Origin: Lactarius indigo
Lineage: Eukaryota > Basidiomycota > Agaricomycetes > Russulales > Russulaceae
Direction: 5' to 3'
Assembly (NCBI GenBank): GCA_025766275.1
Contig: JAFKAC010000010.1
Coordinates: 1,302,001-1,366,000 of the forward strand
Length of the DNA: 64,000 bases
Each line of letters begins with the position of its first letter. The stretch's first letter is position 1. The position numbers and the translations under genes are program-made. The notes below the pieces were generated by a model that saw only the letters and a program-made list of their open reading frames with translations, searched no databases and was not told the DNA's origin. Below, one piece after another: positions 50,951 to 63,200 of this stretch.

Positions 50951-52204
50951 ACATGAAATGTGTTGATAAGTGACCCTTGCGCACTTAGCGGCTCTAACGG
51001 ACCGGACTTACAGATACGGACTGCTGTAGATTAATTAGGACCGCTTTAGATTAGATTTGATCTGTACAATCTCGGACTTCTTTATCTATGACATCATATG
51101 GACATATCCAGACCGTTCATTGTACTATGCGTTCTTGTATCTTTCTTTGTTCTCTTTTTGTTCTATCCTTATTATGATGTCATTATGATATCACTTACTT
51201 CTAGACTCTCCTTGTTCTTTCTGTCCTTGTTCTCAGAACGTCCACTCCTTTGTCCGTTTGTAGAACAATAACTATCTTGTAGTACGTGACTAGTGTTACA
51301 TCCCTTGTATAATGTCACTCCCAGAAAGTGTATAAGTAGAGTAGCATGTACGCTCCTGGTCCACATCAGTTCTCACTGTTTGTGTGCCAGGTAAGCTCCC
51401 TTCCCTCAAATGTATATTATCAGTTCTCACTGTTTGTGTGCCAGACAACCTCTCTTGCTTTCACTTGCTTGACACCCTGTGCTGCTTCTCAGTCACCTTC
51501 TATATCTCACCACAGTCCTATCAGTCCACTGTGAGTATAGTTCCTATGTGTCTGTTCATCAGGTTATGGGCCCTGGTGCCCTAGCCACTCCACTTGGCTG
51601 GTCACTGTCTTCCTAGGAGGACACACCAGGCTAAGGTCTGTCTGGGGCCTTACCAGTCTTGCCCAAGGCAGAGAGCAGTGGGGCGCCACTTGTCTCTGCT
51701 AAGGAACCTCCTGTACATGTACTGCCCAGTAGTCCTACTTTCACCCCTACTGTTTTCCTAGCCCCTGTGCTATGCGCAAGGAGACTGGGTCTGGTAGCCC
51801 TTCAATCAATATCCAGGTGTACATGGCCCACTGGGCTGTGTATTGTGGAGCTTAGCGCCAGCTGTCTCTGGTGCTCCACACTGGGCGCAGGATCTCCTCA
51901 CCATGGGAGTGTAAAACCTGGTTCAGACTCTGGGGGGTGTTCACCTTATGGTGTTCTGCAACCAGATACCTGCCTTGTAGCGGCAACAGGAAAGGATTCA
52001 GTAAAGCCACTTGTGGCAATGAGGCAACCAACAGGCCGAGGAGGCTGAGGTAGACAGCCTTGGGCTCTGAAAGCATTCCCTTCACCTTCCCCCTGACGCA
52101 AACCATTTGAGCTGTGTCCTAGACACATCCTGGCTGGCAGCTAGCTCATAGTATAGCAAAGGGATTCCTTCAACCTGGGCCTAGCCCTTGTATCACTGGC
52201 ATAC
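50951..52204 (+). other. Probable Copia 5' LTR/leader, left part
   Basis: Has a TATAAGTA box at 51331-51338 and a 25-bp direct repeat TCAGTTCTCACTGTTTGTG(TGCCAG) at about 51,368 and 51,419, and no coding frame. It ends at the target site of Gypsy 3. Removing Gypsy 3 joins this sequence to 60,095, the leader of the Copia gag-pol, so it should be the upstream part of that element. The exact LTR start could not be fixed because the 3' LTR is outside the window. Confidence 0.5.
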
Positions 52205-52739
52205 TGTCACGTTTCTACCTACGAGGACTTCTTGATTCAATATCCTTACTGTACCGGTTGCAACTACAGCGGTAAGGTAGATTAGTTGCGGACTTACTTA
52301 CGGTGATACGGTAGTGCGATAGGTGATAGGGTACGATAGCTGACTGATGACCAACACCACTAGTACGGGTACTAGTAGTATTAGGGTTCGAGTTGTTTCT
52401 GCGACACATTGGACGCTACTTACTGTGGCTCATAGCAGCGCTTCTAAGCCTGCTCGATTGTGTATTTAACCTGTCTTGTGAAGACCAAGATACGCCATCT
52501 TGGTCTTCTTGAATCGTCACTTGTTGTTTCCTCTTTATCTCTCTATCTCTCTCTCTTTCACACCTCAGATCAGTCGTCCGACTTCGTTCGTGACATAGAC
52601 CTTTGACTCGTCGGGTATACCTCCGAGTACTCACCCCTGCGTACGCTTGGACCTCCGCGTCTTCAGAAAGACTGTCGTATCGCTAAGTTGTTGCCGCTAC
52701 TCCGCGCTCAAGTCAAGCTAACGTCGTGACGGCGTTACA
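52205..52739 (+). repeat. Gypsy 3 5' LTR
   Basis: 535 bp. TATTTAA at 52463-52469; inferred R start ATCTTGGTCTT at 52497, 34 nt from the box. The R start is the right arm of a perfect palindrome (AAGACCAAGAT-ACGCC-ATCTTGGTCTT, 52481-52507). ATG-free from R start to the primer site. Confidence 0.95.
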
Positions 52740-52741
52740 TT

Positions 52742-52752
52742 AAGACCAAGAT
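52742..52752 (+). promoter_or_regulatory. Self-complementary primer binding site, Gypsy 3
   Basis: AAGACCAAGAT, two bases after the LTR, is the exact reverse complement of ATCTTGGTCTT at 52497-52507. Confidence 0.8.
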
Positions 52753-52758
52753 ATCATC

Positions 52759-54816
52759 GTGGCCGTAACAACAAGAGATCAGTGGACGAGCTTCCGTCCC
52801 TATTCGCTCCAAAGAAGAGGAGAACGAAACGTCCCCACGCGCTTCTTACAAGCTGCCAGTTGGAGGGAAAGACAAGAAGAAACCGGATATTTTGTGGAAT
52901 TTAACGGACCAAGCAGGTTCCGTCCAGTTGAGTTCAACTTCGACCACTTGTGCTGGGTAGAGGTTACGTGGAACCCCATAGACTCTCAGTGGGACGCAGT
53001 ACGACCGGCAGGACCCAGATACCACTGCGACATCGACGCACGAGAACTCAACAGTCGAGCCGACTGGGGCCCTATTGACGGACAAGTAAGAGAACACTCT
53101 ACCGGAGAAGCAGTGTCGGAAGGAACCGAAGAAGAGAGCCAAGAAGACAAAGGGCGAGAACCGGACCAAACGGAAACTAGCGGAGGAGCGATACAAGATC
53201 TCCTTCTTGAACGAGCTGAGTCTGCCCACATCACGGAACCAGAGCCAATTCACATTCGATCACCAGCCATTATGGCAACCATCACGCAAGCTATGGAAGA
53301 AGTCGTGCTCGAAGAATCACGCGCTACACAAGCAGAAGCAATAGAAGTACTCATGCCTATTCACCCAGAAACCGGAAGACGAATGACGGCCGACGACGCT
53401 GCCATATTTCGGGCAATAGGGTCCGACAGAGGAGACCCGCCGTCAGGAAGACCCCCCGCACTAGAATTACCCCCAGGGATAGGTGGGCCCGGTGGGGATC
53501 CGCCACCGCCACCAGGGGGAGGGGTCCCCTTCGACATACGAAGAACCGAACCACCACGAGGACCACCCAGTGGACCGCCAGGAGGAGGCGGAGGAGGTGG
53601 AGGAGGCGGAGGCGCCGGAGGAGGAGGAGGACATCACAATGAAAAACTCACCGGCGAGCCGCCTTCCATTTTCGATGGAGACAGACTCAAAATAGACCAA
53701 TTCCTAACACAGTGGCACGTCTACTGGGGCATGAACCTGGACGCCCCCATCATGCGAAACGACTACAGGAGATGCCTCCTGTTCCTATCCTACATCAAAG
53801 GCGGAGCCGTCAGCAAATGGGTACTATCCTTCCTGAACTGGCTTAACCGGCAGATACAACGAGGGATTAGTCCCTACACTCCAGCACTATGGGAAGCTGT
53901 CGCCGATGGCTTCAGCCAGCGCTTTGAAAACACGCTAGAAAGAGAGCAAGCCCAGGCCATACTACGCAAAGGCTTCAAGATGATGGGGGAGGACATTGAC
54001 AAGTACGTCAATGACTTCGAACAGCTCGCACGGAAGGCTCACTACCGCCTTAATGAACTGCAAACCATCGACCTTTTTACGTCGGGTTTGCCCAAGGAAC
54101 TTTTCAAAAATGCATTCCAGTTTGATGACCCCGTCACGTTCGACGACTGGAAAAGAGCTGTCCTCAAGCGACAGAAGAACTACATACACCTCAAGGCGAG
54201 GCTCAATGAGTACAAAAATACTACGACGCAGCCCAAAAAGCAAAGCGGCAATGCGGGATGGGCACTCCCGCAGAATTTGCCACAAACCAACCCCTGGGCG
54301 ATGGACACCTTGGCTGACCGCGCTAAGGTGAGGCTAGCAGGATCCGAAGACATCGACTTCAACAAATTACCGCATCACAATTGGCCTACGCCACCATTCC
54401 CACCACGAGGGGGACCCGGAGCCTGGGGACGAGGAAGAGGAGGATCGCGAAGGGACTTAAGGAACGTCCTTTGTTATAATTGTCATGCTCTGGGGCATCT
54501 CTCACGAAACTGCCCACACCCCCGCGTCCAGCAACAATGGCCGGCCGCTCCGTCTAGCAGCCGCATGACCGAAACCATCGGCTACCCCCAAGGACCGATA
54601 TCGCAATACGCCCTGTCGCAGTATGCCCCTTCGTTGCCAGGATATATGTCGCCGGCACCAAGCGCAACACCCGCGCCCCAAATCAACGCGGCAAGCACGA
54701 AAACGGCCGGGGAGCAGGCGAAGGAATGGCTCACGCAGGTGGCAAATAGCACGGACAAGGTAAAAGACCTCATACTCCAAGACCTGTGGGGAAAAGAGGG
54801 TTTTCGGGACGCCTGA
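52759..54816 (+). CDS. gag: Gypsy 3 gag, GTG start (intact)
   Basis: 685 residues from GTG 52759-52761 (context CATCGTGGC) to TGA 54814-54816. The first in-frame ATG is about 170 codons in (53,272), after sequence that aligns with the pre-ATG region of the other gags (ETGYFVEFNGPSRFRPVEF; DHLCWVEV). Gly/Pro-rich linker (PPSGPPGGGGGGGGGGGA), capsid-like domain (RCLLFLSYIKGGAVSKWVLS; GEDIDKYVNDFEQLARKAHY), an RGG-like stretch (GAWGRGRGGSRRD) and one zinc knuckle CYNCHALGHLSRNC. Longer than the gags of elements 1 and 2, through an acidic N-terminal insertion and a C-terminal Gln/Pro/Ala-rich region. Role: particle formation and RNA binding (family knowledge). Confidence 0.88.
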   Translation: MAVTTRDQWTSFRPYSLQRRGERNVPTRFLQAASWRERQEETGYFVEFNGPSRFRPVEFNFDHLCWVEVTWNPIDSQWDAVRPAGPRYHCDIDARELNSRADWGPIDGQVREHSTGEAVSEGTEEESQEDKGREPDQTETSGGAIQDLLLERAESAHITEPEPIHIRSPAIMATITQAMEEVVLEESRATQAEAIEVLMPIHPETGRRMTADDAAIFRAIGSDRGDPPSGRPPALELPPGIGGPGGDPPPPPGGGVPFDIRRTEPPRGPPSGPPGGGGGGGGGGGAGGGGGHHNEKLTGEPPSIFDGDRLKIDQFLTQWHVYWGMNLDAPIMRNDYRRCLLFLSYIKGGAVSKWVLSFLNWLNRQIQRGISPYTPALWEAVADGFSQRFENTLEREQAQAILRKGFKMMGEDIDKYVNDFEQLARKAHYRLNELQTIDLFTSGLPKELFKNAFQFDDPVTFDDWKRAVLKRQKNYIHLKARLNEYKNTTTQPKKQSGNAGWALPQNLPQTNPWAMDTLADRAKVRLAGSEDIDFNKLPHHNWPTPPFPPRGGPGAWGRGRGGSRRDLRNVLCYNCHALGHLSRNCPHPRVQQQWPAAPSSSRMTETIGYPQGPISQYALSQYAPSLPGYMSPAPSATPAPQINAASTKTAGEQAKEWLTQVANSTDKVKDLILQDLWGKEGFRDA
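54798..54804 (+). promoter_or_regulatory. -1 frameshift heptamer, Gypsy 3
   Basis: GGGTTTT as G GGT TTT in the gag frame, a perfect X XXY YYZ site, three codons before the gag stop; pol is in the -1 frame from 54804. Confidence 0.78.
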
Positions 54817-57800
54817 ACCCGTCAGTCTGGGTGAGGGCCTTACGTTGTAATTCTGTAATCGTGACAACACGCTATCGATCATTGCGAATTCCAGTAACTG
54901 TCCGAACGGAATACCAAACGACTGAAACCAACGTGTTGGTCGACTCTGGAGCAACCGACAACTTTATCCGACCAAGTATGGCGAAACGGGCAGGAGTCCT
55001 GGTATATCCATTAGAAACGCCGCGCAAGATATGGAACATAGATAATACGGAAAACAAAGCTGGGTTGATCACTCATTATGTTAACCTAGAAGTGCAAACA
55101 CGGGGACAGATAAAACAGATGACCTTCCTGGTCACGGACCTCGGAAGTGAGGACATCGTACTCGGCTATCCCTGGCTGAGTGCCTTTGAACCCACTATTC
55201 AATGGGCTACGGCGACGATACACCCCGACATGCAGCCCGTAGTGCTAGCCACTACAGAAGCGCTGCTCAAAGTAACTGCGGCTCGAGCCCTGATAGTGGC
55301 CGAGAAGGAAGGCATCGTACGAGAACTAGAAGAAGAAACGTACGCCAGGGCCACTACCTCGACGGAGTTGGCCATACAAGCAAACCAGAAACAGGCGACG
55401 GTTGTACTTCCCCCGGAATACGCGGCATTCAGCAGGCTGTTCAGCGAACAAGCCTCGCACCGCTTCCCCCCGGCTCGGCCTTGGGACCACGCAATTGATT
55501 TTAAACCATCCGCACCGGCCACCATAGACTGCAAGATATATCCCATGACGCAAAAAGAAGAGGGTGAACTCAAGGAGTTCTTAGACGAGAAATTGAAGCA
55601 GGGCTATCTACGCCCTTCCATCTCCCCGTACGCATCATCCTTCTTTTTCATTAAAAAGAAGGACGGAAAACTACGCCCGGTACAGGACTACCGGGTCATC
55701 AACTCGCACACCATTCGCAACCAATACCCCCTGCCACTCATTCAGGACCTCATTCTCGACCTCAGCAATGCCCACATCTACACCAAGCTCGACATTCGAT
55801 GGGGGTATAACAACGTCCGTATCTGCGATGGTGACCAGGAAAAAGCAGCATTCAAAACCAAATTTGGTCTCTTCGAACCCACGGTCATGTTCTTCGGCCT
55901 CACCAACTCCCCTGCAACCTTTCAGGCGATGATGAACCACATCTATCGGGACATGATAGCAAAGCATGAGCGCCTCGGAACTACGATACGTGTCTATATG
56001 GATGACATCGGCATCGCCACTCACTTCGATCATGACCTTGCAGCTCACACCGCGGCAGTGTGTGATGTCCTCCGCGTGGCGGAGGAGCACGACTTGTATT
56101 TCAAATTGGAGAAATGTCTCTTTCACCAGCCGCGAATGGATTACCTGGGGGTAATCCTTGAGAGGGGGGTAACTCGCATGGATCCCGTAAAAGTGCAGGG
56201 TATCAAAGACTGGCCGACACCCACAAAGGTCAAAGACGTCCGATCCTTCCTCGGTTTCTGCAACTTTTACAGACTATTCATTCGTGGCTTCGCCAATCAC
56301 GCCAAACCACTCACCAGATTAACGCGGAAAGATGAAGAGTGGCGGTGGACAAGCGAAGAAGACAAGGCATTCAATATGCTGAAGAGTCTCATAACCGAAG
56401 AACCGGTCCTGGCACATCCTGTACTTCAGGATCCATTCGAATTAGAAGTCGACGCGTCAGGATATGCGGTGGGAGCCGTTCTATTGCAGAGAAAGTCTGA
56501 CGGAAAGCGACACCCCATAGGATACTACTCCGCAACACTCTCAGAAGCCGAGCGAAATTACGACATTTATGACCTGGAGCTGCTGGCGATTGTCAAAGCA
56601 CTGAGAAACTGGAGGCCATTGCTCGCGGGAGCCCCGCACAAGATTAAAATCTACTCCGACCACCTCAATCTACAATATTGGAAGTCACCGCAAAAGATTA
56701 GCCGACGAGTCGCTAGGGAAGTACTCGAACTCTCCGAATACAACTTTGAAATTCACCACATCAAAGGGAAGAATAATGGTAGGGCGGACGCCTTATCAAG
56801 ACGACCGGACTACGACCAAGGGGCTGAAGATAACAGCAAGGTCGTCGTTCTCCCTCCTGAAGTCTTCGTGAGAGCCCTCAACACCGCACGCACCTTTATC
56901 GCGAATCCAAACCTACAACAACCACGTCACCAGCAAGACGAAGAAGTTATCAAGATGTGGGTAGACCCCCATCAACTTAAGAAGATACAGGGAGAATGGT
57001 ACAAGGACGGCAGGTTCGTAATAACCGGACCTGCGTCAACACACCGCGTACTAATACACGATCACCACGACCTACCGATACACGGCCATCCGGGAATCGC
57101 GAGGACCCAACGGATTTTGGAGCGACACTACTGGTGGCCACGGCTGCGGAAGGACGTATGTGAATACGTACAAGGGTGCGCGGAATGTCAACGGAACAAA
57201 GTGAACACTCAACCCATACGAGCTGCGCTACACCCTATCACGCCAATACTGGAAGCCACGCCGTTTTACACGGTAGCAATGGACTTCATCACGAAGCTTC
57301 CCCCGTCAAAGGGGTACGATAGCATACTGACCATCACCGACCACGACTGTAGCAAGGCCTCCGTATTCATTCCGTGTAGAGAAGAGATCACAGCAGAAGA
57401 AACGGCCGCTCTGTACGTAGCCCACGTCTTCAAACGCTTCGGATTACCGCGTAAAATCATTAGTGACCGCGATCCGCGCTTCACGTCGAAATTTACCCGA
57501 GAAACGTGCAGAATTCTAGGGATTCAGCAGAACATATCAACGGCGTACCACCCACGCACCGACGGACAGTCCGAAAGGACTAACCAATGGCTGGAGCAAT
57601 ACCTGCGCTTCTGGGTGAATGAGCGACAAGATGACTGGACAGCTTATCTGCCAATCGCTGAATTTGCGCATAACAATTGGCCACATGAACACACCAAGCA
57701 GTCGCCGTTTCAACTTCTAATGGGATACGACCTGCAAGTGGATTGGACCGATAAGCCATCCCTGATTCCCCTCGTAACCGCGCGACTAACACAGCTAAAA

Positions 57801-58898
57801 GAAGCTAGAGACAACGCCCAACGCCTTATAAAGAAGGCTCAGGAGTCATGAGTGCGCAATAAAGATACGCCCAAGTTCAACATCGGCGACCTCGTATGGC
57901 TCGAGGGCAAGCACCTTCGGACCAACCAGCCAACGGCGAAATTAGTGGCGCGACGCCACGGACCCTTTCGGGTAATACAGGTGATGTCTCCTTACAATTA
58001 TCGATTGGAACTTCCCACGCAGTGGAGCATCCATCCAGTGTTTCATATCAATCTTCTCACCCCGTACAAGCAAACCCTTTTACATGGAGAAAACTTCACA
58101 CGACCACCGCCCGAATTGATAGACGGAGAAGAAGAGTATGAGGTCGAGGCCATTCTAGACGCTCGGCACTTCGGAAGGGGAAGATGCCTTCAATACCTCA
58201 TCAAATGGAAGGGGTATCCGGACTTGGAGAATCAGTGGGTCAACAAAGATGACATCTTTGCGCCGGAAGCACTTTGCCTGTATCAGGAAACGCAGGCCCA
58301 CGGCAAAAGAGATAAAGTAGGGGTCGTTTGGACAGAGGACAGTCATCCCCTCTTCCTTCGCTCTACCACTACTCTCATGCCCACTTCTCCCTTGCGACAT
58401 GTCACACAAGCGCAGCTCCTCGACTCCCTCGCAGAGGACGCCCATGCCCTCTTGGCTGAGGACGACGATACCGAAGTCCCGAACACTCAGCTCACGCCAT
58501 GGACACCTCTTACACCAGCAGAGGGGCCTATCACCGCACAAGAATGGATCAATGTCATCACCAGATTCCCAGACCCGACAACTACCCCCGACGACGACCG
58601 AGCCATCGTCCACATCTTCCGAAACGATAGTGGCGAACGAGAGCCCATCGCCGCTATCCCCCCAAGCGACAACCTTATCGGCGTTCGCGGAGTTTTCCCG
58701 AGCAACGACCAGCGTTCAAGCGCTGATGGAGTACGAGTTGGAGGGTTGGAAGAGGGTAGCAGCGGCGTGGCAGAAGGAGCAGTTGGACTCGGCAGCGGCC
58801 CGACTGAGGGAGATGCGCGAGCGTCGGCAGCGATGGCGGCAGCTGAGGCTGGCCATGACGACGAAGATTATTACCCGGCGAGACACCCCTTCCTTTGA
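54804..58898 (+). pseudogene. pol: Gypsy 3 pol with one TGA before the chromodomain
   Basis: Starts GRLNPSVWVRAL. Protease VLVDSGATDNFIR; reverse transcriptase (QDYRVINSHTIRNQYPLPLI; VYMDDIGIA); RNase H (ELEVDASGYAVGAVLLQ; YDLELLAIVKAL); integrase finger (HPGIART; GCAECQRNK) and D,D,E in AMDFITKLP, SDRDPRFTS and TDGQSERTNQW. TGA at 57849-57851 follows KKAQES; the frame then continues (GDLVWLEGKHLRT) into the chromodomain (LQYLIKWKGYPDLENQWVNK, ~58,190-58,290) and an acidic Thr/Pro-rich tail to TGA 58896-58898. That second TGA also looks like a decayed CGA, because the same frame continues as ORF3. Core enzymes are uninterrupted; only the integrase C-terminus and chromodomain would be lost without readthrough. 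Confidence 0.9.
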
Positions 58899-59524
58899 GC
58901 GAAACGCGACCCTGATAATCCCCTCATCACGCCCTGGCTCGTCTACACCGACGGCTCCCCCATGTATCGAGGACGTGTGCGCGTGCCTGGTGCCGCCGAT
59001 CACCGTCCGTTCACCACCGCTGAGGACCCCACGCATGTCATTGCGCCTGAAGGGTTCCGGGCGAACTGACGACCCCATTATATTCGATACCCCATCACCG
59101 GGCCAGACGGAGTAGAGTGGGACGCGTCGCACGTCCAAATCATCGGAGGCGCAGACCCCCTCATACTCGGGGTCATACCGGGCTCACCACACATCTACGG
59201 TAAGCCCCTCTATGCCGAGCCCCACGTATCCGCCGCGCTCCGCCCCATGTATCCGCACGAGGACCTTGTCGTCTTCGAAGCGGACAAGATCACCGACCGC
59301 GCACTCAATCGTATCAACGATGAGTCGCTCACCGTGGAGGTCACGCGCTTCCACGCGGCCAGCTACGAGCTGGATAGACTCCGGGCTAGGGTGAGCCAAC
59401 TCCGCGCAATGATCGAGTGCGCGCAAGACGACCGGCACGACGCCATCTATCGCCTAGAGCGCGCCACCGCCTTGGAGTGTATCGCCGATGAGCAGCGCAA
59501 TTGGCCGGCCCGGGACTTTCGGTG
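58899..59524 (+). pseudogene. Gypsy 3 ORF3 segment
   Basis: Same frame as pol, after TGA 58896; one more TGA at 59067-59069; ends TGA 59522-59524. Contains PGSPHIYGKPLYAEPHV, which matches the GQPVYGEPVYLDSL motif of the Gypsy 2 ORF3, then TDRALNRINDESLTVEVTRF, which parallels DEALRDLNSPQLDAEVSRLR and leads into a coiled coil (LDRLRARVSQLRAMIECAQD). The zinc knuckles present in elements 1 and 2 are absent. Thus the ORF3 core is the motif plus coiled coil, and the knuckles are variable. Confidence 0.6.
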
Positions 59525-59541
59525 AGTCGGGGTCTCACGCT

Positions 59542-59554
59542 GAAGAGGGGGTGA
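59542..59554 (+). promoter_or_regulatory. Polypurine tract, Gypsy 3
   Basis: GAAGAGGGGGTGA directly before the 3' LTR. Confidence 0.7.
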
Positions 59555-60089
59555 TGTCATGTTTCTACCTACGAGGACTTCTTGATTCAATATCCTTACT
59601 GTACCGGTTGCAACTACGGTGGTAAGGTAGATTAGTTGCGGACTTACTTACGGTGATACGGTAGTGCGATAGGCGATAGGGTACGATAGCTGACTGATGA
59701 CCAACGCCACTAGTACGGGTACTAGTAGTATTAGGGTTCGAGTTGTTTCTGCGACATGTTGGACGCTACTTACTGTGGCTCATAGCAGCGCTTCTAAGCC
59801 TGCTCGATTGTGTATTTAACCTGTCTTGTGAAGACCAAGATACGCCATCTTGGTCTTCTTGAATCGTCACTTGTTGTTTCCTCTTTATCTCTCTATCTCT
59901 CTCTCTTTCACACCTCAGATCAGTCGTCCGACTTCGTTCGTGACATAGACCTTTGACTCGTCGGGTATACCTCCGAGTACTCACCCCTGCGTACGCTTGG
60001 ACCTCTGCGTCTTCAGAAAGACTGTCGTATCGCTAAGTTGTTGCCGCTACTCCGCGCTCAAGTCGAGCTAACGTCGTGACGGCGTTACA
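59555..60089 (+). repeat. Gypsy 3 3' LTR
   Basis: 535 bp, about nine transitions from the 5' LTR; R start copy at 59847-59857. Followed by CATAC. Confidence 0.95.
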
Positions 60090-60094
60090 CATAC

Positions 60095-60227
60095 TATCAG
60101 GAGGCAGGACGCGTTAGCGTTCTGGCCTTACAGAATCACAGACAGGAGTGGTATCCCCCTCTATCTTTGTCTTGCAACTATGAAGCACTGTCGCTGACTG
60201 CTCCTCGGCGACAGATAAATCATCCCA
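60095..60227 (+). other. Copia leader, right part
   Basis: Continues the sequence interrupted at 52,204. TGGTATC at 60149-60155 is a possible tRNA-type primer site. A short upstream ATG frame (60179, MKHCR then TGA) precedes the gag-pol ATG. Confidence 0.45.
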
Positions 60228-63200
60228 ATGTCTGGTTCATCTTCTACCCCTGCTGCTGGTGCTGGTGCTCCTCCCAGCCCCACCGGTGGCTCTGCAGGAG
60301 GCTCACTCCCTCCCCCTTCTGGATCCACACCTTCCACACGCGTATCTGCCGCGTATGGTGCAACGTTCGGCATGCCCTCTGGCATCCGCCTTGAACAGTT
60401 TGATGGCACTGGATGGAACGAATGGTCTGGCACCATTGAGGTCATCCTCACACTGCACGAAGCTGAGGATGTGTTCACTCTGGATACACCCCCATCTGGT
60501 ATCACTACAGATGAGTGGGACTCAGTCCAGCGTCGTTCCAAGGCGTACCTCCGCCTCTACCTCAAACCAGATGTCTACTCGCTTGTGGCAGATAACACTG
60601 CCTACCCTACCTTTAAGGACAAGTGGGCCAAGCTCAAGGACGTATATGGAGGTGCTTCGGGTAGCACCACCATCTTTAATTTGTGGATTCAGATAACACA
60701 AGCCTGCCTTGACGACTCCGCACCCATGGCCGCTCAGCTGGCCAAGCTCAATGAGCTTAGGGTTGCCCTTTCCAACGCACAGATGGGTGTCTCTGACGTC
60801 CAATACTGCCTCATTCTCCTCCACACACTGCCGCCCTCTTATGAGGTGTTGGCCTCAACAATCCTCACCAGTGGTGCCCCCTCCACACTCAAGCACACTG
60901 AAATAATTGCGCGCATAGTGTCGGAAGAGGCTTGCCGCTCCGGGCCCTCTGGCTCCTCCCTCAACAAGGTGGCCCCTGTCAAGTTGACAGGCAAGAAGGG
61001 CAAAAAGGACCACTCTGGTCTGACTTGCCACTATTGCAACAAAAAGGGCCATATCAAGCCTGATTGCAGGAGGAGGAAGAAGGATGAGGCTGATGCAAAG
61101 GAGAAGGAAAAAGCAGGCAACAAGGCCACCAATAGTCATGTCCTAGTACCTACCACCGCCTCCATTACAGAGGTCGTAGAGCCCAAGATAGATTGGGCCT
61201 CTGAATCAATCGGTGTTGCCTTGTATGCTGCCTCGCGTGTGCATTGGATGATGGACAGTGGTGCTACACACCACATAACCCCACATCGGTCTGACTTCAA
61301 GAACTACACCCCAACTAAAGGCACTGTACGCCTGGGTGATAAGTCCACTATAGACCAAGTGGGTGTTGGGTCTGTCGTCTTTACTACGAGCCAGGGTATT
61401 TCCATCACCCTCAGCAATGTGCTACACCTACCACAGGTGAAGACGCGCTTCTTGTCAACGCGCGCCCTAGCACAAAAGGGTGCTGAAATTGCCTTTGACA
61501 GTGGCTCCTTTAAAATATCTGTCAACCAAAAGTGTGTGGCTAAAGGCTACCTTGAGGACAACCTCTACTGGTTGGACGCAGCCAGCGTCAGCCTCAACGC
61601 GCACACAAAATCAAGTGCTGCCACACTTGATATCTGGCATCAACGCATGGGACACATCTCCTCTGCGGCACTGAAGGCGCATGGTCCCTCTGCCACTACT
61701 GGCATGGACATAGATAGCTCCACCACGGCCCACACAGTCTGCCATGGGTGCGAGATGGGTAAATCCACTCGCCAACCCTTTTCTGCGTCCTCAAATAAGA
61801 GGACAACTCGTCAATTTGAGATCGTGCACAGTGACCTTGCCGGTCCTATGCAGACTCAGTCCTTACAAGGCTCGACCTACACTGCCACCTTCATAGACGA
61901 CCACACTAAGTTCACTGTGGTACACTTCCTTAAGTCAAAGGACCAGTTTGCTAAGTCGCTGCAGATGTATTTGGCCTGGGGTGAAACCCAGTCTGGCCAT
62001 AAACTGCATGCTCTGCACTCTGACCGCGGTGGCAAATACATGTCAAGTGTCACGCAGGACATTCTTAAGCAGAAAGGGATAGAGCATCACCTCACGATGC
62101 CGGGTTCACCACAGTCCAATGGAAAAGCCAAGCGGTTTAACCGCACCATTATGGATAAGGCAATGTCCATGCTTCACACAGCTGGCATGTCTAAAGGCTT
62201 CTGGGAGCATGTGGTGTGCGCAGCTGTGCACATCTATAACCGCTCTCCAGTCCGTGGGCTTAAGTGGCGCACTCCCTATGAGCTCTGGCACTCTGGCAAA
62301 GTGCCCGATGTCTCACATCTTCGCGTCTTTGGATGCAAGGGGTACATGCATGTACCCGCTGATAAGCGTCGCAAATTGGATGCGAAGGCCATTGAGGTCA
62401 CGCTTATCGGGTTTGAGCCCGAATCTAAGGGCTATAAGCTCTGGGACCGCTCAACCCGCTCCGTCCGAGTGTCCAGGGATGTGACATTTGACGAGAGTAG
62501 CTTCCCGTCCCTCCAGGGTGTTGAGACACACCCCACACCTTCACCACCAGTTGTGCCTAGCACAACAGTGACTGCCGTGCCTCACCCGCCGGCGTTACCA
62601 CCAATGCGAGCCCCCTCCCCTGCACACTCCAGTAGTAGTGAGGAGGAGGATGTAGAAAACCTTTTAGATCCCCCACAAGTCCAACCACGCCCTACCACAC
62701 CACCACCTGCTCTGCCAGCTCTGCCCACCACACCTAAACGTGAGCAGACCACTCCCACTTCACCTCCGCTGCGTCCTAGTGCAACGTGCATTATGCGCCA
62801 TGTCCCTCCTCCCTCACCAGAAATGCCTGGGGGATTTGAGGATTGTGCACAGCGTAGTCAGCTGTTGTGCGAGATGGACAATGCACCAAGGCGCACTGCT
62901 TGTGTCCCTGTGCCCAATCCGCGTTACTTCAATGCGGACAATGCGGCATGGCGCGGCAGATGTCTGGGGTATGCGGAGTTATTGGCTGCTGCCTTTGTAG
63001 GCCGAGACCCTGCAACTTATGCAGAGGCCATGCGGTCTACAGCTGCAGATGAGTGGACTAAGGCGTGTCAGTATGAAATGGACGCCCTAGCTAAGAATGG
63101 GACTTGGGAGTTAGTGGATCTCCCGCCTAACCGTAAGGCAGTAAAATCCAAATGGGTCTTTAAGCTCAAAGTGGATGGCTGCTACAGAGCTCGCTTAGTG

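Larger units (their letters stand above)
52205..60089 (+). mobile_element. Gypsy element 3 (Ty3/Gypsy chromovirus)
   Basis: 7,885 bp with 535-bp LTRs (TGTCA...GTTACA) that differ at about nine positions, all transitions. Target duplication CATAC (52200-52204 / 60090-60094). Inserted in the leader of a Copia element. Gag is open; pol has one TGA, and the ORF3 part two. Confidence 0.95.
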
